NCBI GenBank assembly: GCA_963663905.2
Contig: OY760657.1
Location: 1,736,001-1,800,000, forward strand
Direction of reading: 5' to 3'
Source of the DNA: Saccharicrinis sp963663905
GTDB lineage: Bacteria > Bacteroidota > Bacteroidia > Bacteroidales > Marinilabiliaceae
Length of the DNA: 64,000 bases
Position 1 is the stretch's first letter. The number at the start of each line of letters is the position of its first letter. The translations under genes were made by a program, and so were the position numbers. A model generated the notes under the pieces. That model was not told the DNA's origin. It did not search any database and saw only the letters and a list, made by a program, of their open reading frames with translations. Shown here piece after piece: positions 61,170 to 64,000 of this stretch.

Positions 61170-62384
61170 ATGGAAAATAAAACTCCGCAACAATTAACAA
61201 AAGGTCTAATTATATTATTGGCGTTAGCAGCAGGAATATCCGTTGCTAACCTGTATTATAATCAGCCTTTACTTGCAGATATAGCAGAAACATTTGGGAT
61301 ATCTTTTCAGAAGGTTGGATTATTGGCAACATATACGCAACTGGGTTATGCTTTAGGCATACTATTATTTGTGCCTCTGGGTGATATTATTGTAAAACGA
61401 AAAATAATCCTGGTATTAATAGCTTTGGTATCATTATCACTTTTAGGAGTTGCTGTAAGTCCAAGTATTACTCTTTTATATATTTTTTGTTTTACGGTAG
61501 GTTTAACAACTGGTATACCTCAGTTAATCGTTCCTTTAGCAGCTCAACTTGCAGAGCCTGAGAAAAGAGGGAAAGTTATAGGAACCATAGCTAGTACGAT
61601 GCTAATTGGAATATTAATGGCAAGAACAGTATCTGGTACTATTGGCTATCTGCTTGGCTGGAGATATATGTTTGTAATTGCAGCATCTATGATGGCAGTA
61701 CTAGGCGTTGTGCTTTATTATAAACTTCCCAAAACAATATCTGATGAAAAATTATCCTATGGCAGATTAATAAAATCTCTTTTAACAATAACATTAAAAT
61801 ATAAGAAATTAAGAATAGCCGCCCTTACAGGTGCAATGATGTTTGGGGCATTTAGTGTTTTTTGGACAACATTGACTTTTTTACTCGAGAGTCCGCAATT
61901 TGGAATGAATAGTAACCAAATAGGAATGTTTGGATTGGTTGGTGTTGTTGGAGCTTTTGGTGCACGTTTTATTGGGGGATTAAATGATAAAATTAAATCA
62001 TACAATATTATTGTAGTTTGTATTTTTCTTGCATTAATATCCTATTTCTTACTCAGTCTTTCTTTTTTAAATGTTGGAATTATCATAGTTGCTATTATAG
62101 CACTTGACTTTGGAGTTCAGGGCACAATGGTTTCTAATCAAACAGTAATCATTAGTTTAAACAGTGACGAAAGGAGCAGATTGAATACCGTTTTTATTGT
62201 TGCTAACTTTTTGGGAGGTGCTTTGGGGTCAGCATTTGGTTCGGTAATATGGGATATTTATGGCTGGACTGGTGTGTGCGCACTAGGAGCATCAATGATT
62301 TTTGTGGCATTGCTGATCAATATTAAAATTAAAAATGCAATTGGTGTATTGGTACCACAACTGGTAAAAGGGAAAAATCAATAA
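61170..62384 (+). CDS. MFS transporter
   Basis: Major facilitator of 404 residues with 12 predicted helices. SVANLYYNQPLLADIAETFG in helix 1 and the following loop, and VGLLATYTQLGYALGILLFV then PLGDIIVKRK are family-like (YjiJ/YgcS or AraJ-type exporters). The loop 2-3 motif is partly degenerate (GDIIVKRKI lacks the usual RxGRR). Cargo unknown; the setting among redox genes suggests export of a reduced or acetylated product, a guess. It lies 15 bp after the second acetyltransferase. Confidence 0.88.
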   Translation: MENKTPQQLTKGLIILLALAAGISVANLYYNQPLLADIAETFGISFQKVGLLATYTQLGYALGILLFVPLGDIIVKRKIILVLIALVSLSLLGVAVSPSITLLYIFCFTVGLTTGIPQLIVPLAAQLAEPEKRGKVIGTIASTMLIGILMARTVSGTIGYLLGWRYMFVIAASMMAVLGVVLYYKLPKTISDEKLSYGRLIKSLLTITLKYKKLRIAALTGAMMFGAFSVFWTTLTFLLESPQFGMNSNQIGMFGLVGVVGAFGARFIGGLNDKIKSYNIIVVCIFLALISYFLLSLSFLNVGIIIVAIIALDFGVQGTMVSNQTVIISLNSDERSRLNTVFIVANFLGGALGSAFGSVIWDIYGWTGVCALGASMIFVALLINIKIKNAIGVLVPQLVKGKNQ

Positions 62385-62470
62385 TTGAATTATGAATTCT
62401 GAATATTGAACTTGTTTGTAATATATTATCAATTGATCAACTTAATTTTTAATAACTTAAATGTATCATT

Positions 62471-63670
62471 ATGAGTGAGGATAAAATCAACAAAACACAA
62501 TCTCGCAGAGATTTCCTTCAAAAAACTGCCATTGCAGGTGCAGGTGCTTCTTTTTTATTAAGTAATCCGATATCAGCTTTTGCTGGTAATAAAAATTCAA
62601 ACAATATGAGTCAAAATATAAAGTCAAAAGGCTATGCCGCTTTTGATACTTCAGGCGAGCTTAAGCCATGGGTTTTTGAACGTCGTCCGGTAGGAGATAA
62701 TGATGTTCTGATTGATGTTAAGTATGCAAGTATTTGCCATTCGGATATCCATCAAATGAAAGGACATTGGGGTCCACAACAATATCCTCAGATTCCGGGT
62801 CACGAGATTGTGGGTATTGTTACTTCTGTAGGTAAAAATGTTACCAAATTTAAAGTGGGCGATCGTGCCGGAGTGGGATGTATGGTTGATAGTTGTATGG
62901 CATGTAATAGCTGTACTCATGGTGAGGAACATTATTGCGAAAACGGACAAACACTTTTTACATACGGATATCCTGATAAAAATTCGCCAACAGGAATCAC
63001 TCAGGGTGGATATGCGACCAATATTGTTGTAAGAGATCATTTTGCAGTTCATATTCCTGAACACATCTCACTTCAGGAAGCAGCACCTTTATTATGTGCT
63101 GGTATTACAACTTATTCTCCTTTAATGAAAGAAGATTTTAAGATTGGAGATAAAGTTGGTGTGGCCGGTATTGGAGGATTAGGTCATTTAGCAGTAAAAT
63201 TAGCTGTTTCAAAAGGTGCTGAAGTATACGCATTTACAACATCTCCTGATAAAGTGGATGATATTAAATCCTGGGGAGCTAAAGATGTGATTGTAGTTGA
63301 CGAAAAATTTAGCAGCATGGGCGCTTATGCTAAAAAGCTTGATTACATGATTTGTACCATACCATATCAATTCAATGTTGCACCTTATGTAGCTTGCGTA
63401 AAACCTTACGGAAACTTTACTTATGTTGGAATGCCTGAAGGTTTTGCAATTAACTTAAGCAATATCGCACTGGCTGCAACCCGAGTTAATTTTAATGCAT
63501 CGTTAATTGGTGGTATACCAGAAACACAGGAAGTAGTTCATTATTGTGCAGATAATGGAATTAAACCTGACATCAAAATGATTTCGGCTAAAGAAATTAA
63601 TGAGGCATGGAAGAATGTTGAAAACAGAAAAGCACGTTACAGATATGTAATTGATGCTGCTACATTTTAA
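62471..63670 (+). CDS. Zinc-dependent alcohol dehydrogenase (YahK/CAD-like) with a Tat signal
   Basis: Medium-chain dehydrogenase, 399 residues. The N-terminus SRRDFLQKTAIAGAGASFLL, with twin arginines R12-R13 and cleavage after AFA (about 38), is a Tat signal. The enzyme part has catalytic zinc ligands C89 and H111-E112 (IPGHEIVG), structural zinc C142, C145, C148, C156, and Rossmann GIGGLGHLAVKLA. It resembles YahK/cinnamyl alcohol dehydrogenases that reduce aldehydes with NADPH. Export is odd because pyridine nucleotides are cytoplasmic. An internal ATG at 62606 (M46) would give the normal cytosolic form. Confidence 0.92.
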   Translation: MSEDKINKTQSRRDFLQKTAIAGAGASFLLSNPISAFAGNKNSNNMSQNIKSKGYAAFDTSGELKPWVFERRPVGDNDVLIDVKYASICHSDIHQMKGHWGPQQYPQIPGHEIVGIVTSVGKNVTKFKVGDRAGVGCMVDSCMACNSCTHGEEHYCENGQTLFTYGYPDKNSPTGITQGGYATNIVVRDHFAVHIPEHISLQEAAPLLCAGITTYSPLMKEDFKIGDKVGVAGIGGLGHLAVKLAVSKGAEVYAFTTSPDKVDDIKSWGAKDVIVVDEKFSSMGAYAKKLDYMICTIPYQFNVAPYVACVKPYGNFTYVGMPEGFAINLSNIALAATRVNFNASLIGGIPETQEVVHYCADNGIKPDIKMISAKEINEAWKNVENRKARYRYVIDAATF

Positions 63671-63714
63671 TTGTAGTAGGTTGTTTTATAGTTAAATGAA
63701 TAAAATAAATAATT

Positions 63715-64000
63715 ATGATTTTAGAAGAAAAATATAAGTTATCCAATGGATTGGAAATTCCAAAGTTAGGATTAGGAACATGGTTTATTAGTGATGCTAA
63801 TGCAGCACAGGCTGTTAAAGATGCTGTGAGTTTAGGTTATAAACATATTGATACTGCTCAGGCTTATCAAAACGAAAGAGGTGTTGGTGAAGGAGTTATA
63901 AATTGCGGCGTTGCAAGAGAAAAACTATTTGTAACTACAAAATTGGCAGCAGAGGTAAAATCTTATGACGAAGCAGTTGCTGCAATAGATAATTCTCTTA
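63715..64000 (+). CDS. Aldo/keto reductase (DkgA-like), partial
   Basis: The first 95 codons of an AKR family enzyme, cut by the right edge: ILEEKYKLSNGLEIPKLGLG, then HIDTAQAYQNERGVGEGVI with catalytic D and Y, and VTTKLA with the catalytic lysine. This subgroup includes 2,5-diketo-D-gluconate and methylglyoxal reductases (DkgA). It starts 44 bp after the Zn-dehydrogenase stop. Together with the YqhD-like enzyme and AraC regulators it repeats the E. coli YqhC regulon content. Confidence 0.9.
   Translation, partial: MILEEKYKLSNGLEIPKLGLGTWFISDANAAQAVKDAVSLGYKHIDTAQAYQNERGVGEGVINCGVAREKLFVTTKLAAEVKSYDEAVAAIDNSL

Noticed and set aside
62385..62470. Gap before the Zn-dehydrogenase gene as another operator site
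   Set aside because: It has one GTAATATATTAT stretch but no second half-site at the right spacing; the gene may simply be read from the upstream operon.

Overview
The window looks like chromosomal DNA of an AT-rich Bacteroidota bacterium, probably a marine or anaerobic Bacteroidales/Marinilabiliales relative (inference). Reasons: two SusC-type receptors, a SusD lipoprotein, a FecR/ECF-sigma pair, a hybrid two-component system, many GH enzymes, and a type IX secretion sorting domain. I see no tRNA, rRNA, CRISPR array, integrase or insertion sequence.

Layout. 1-4306 (minus) is the end of a glycan-uptake locus: ECF sigma, FecR anti-sigma and a SusC receptor with an STN signalling domain that runs off the left edge. 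4604-8505 holds a Crp/Fnr regulator, an azoreductase-like flavoprotein, a possible outer-membrane protein, an MFS exporter and a tiny membrane protein. 8748-12237 (minus) has a GH2 glycosidase and a Bcr/CflA-type exporter. 12404-18316 mixes redox enzymes (Fe-S aldo/keto reductase, iron alcohol dehydrogenase), a metallo-beta-lactamase-fold protein, a decayed second copy of it, and an AraC regulator. 18708-34271 is a complete beta-fructan/sucrose-type utilisation locus: fructose-type porter, fructokinase, SusC, SusD, a GH32-like lipoprotein that lacks the acid/base residue, GH36 alpha-galactosidase, an active-looking GH32, and a convergent hybrid sensor with a periplasmic sugar-binding domain. 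34559-44448 has GH43, a thioesterase, a frameshifted DUF4395 gene, a second AraC regulator, a cyclophilin-like protein, a YqhD-like dehydrogenase, a broken AraC fragment, DUF3737, a PatB/MalY aminotransferase and a MATE pump. 44739-51886 is a signalling block: PAS histidine kinase, LuxR-type regulator, SiaC-like DUF1987 protein, porin, small phosphate-binding-like protein, chemoreceptor. 52026-64000 has an HxlR/oxidoreductase pair, a frameshifted EamA transporter, DUF418, and a long plus-strand run of cyclophilin-like, acetyltransferase, CMD, cupin, flavodoxin, MFS, Zn-alcohol dehydrogenase and aldo/keto reductase genes (cut by the right edge).

Main observation. A 12-bp motif, GTAATAtaGGTA, occurs as a direct repeat 20-21 bp apart at eight intergenic places, upstream of both full-length AraC genes, the broken AraC fragment, and several redox or stress genes. 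The layout resembles an AraC-controlled aldehyde/carbonyl-stress regulon, comparable in content to E. coli YqhC-YqhD-DkgA but larger and with unfamiliar members. A second unexplained element is a dispersed hairpin repeat (three copies) with a compensatory base-pair change; in one copy the stem contains the start codon of the PatB/MalY gene. Three genes are each broken by one base in a homopolymer, so indel errors in the assembly are a real possibility.
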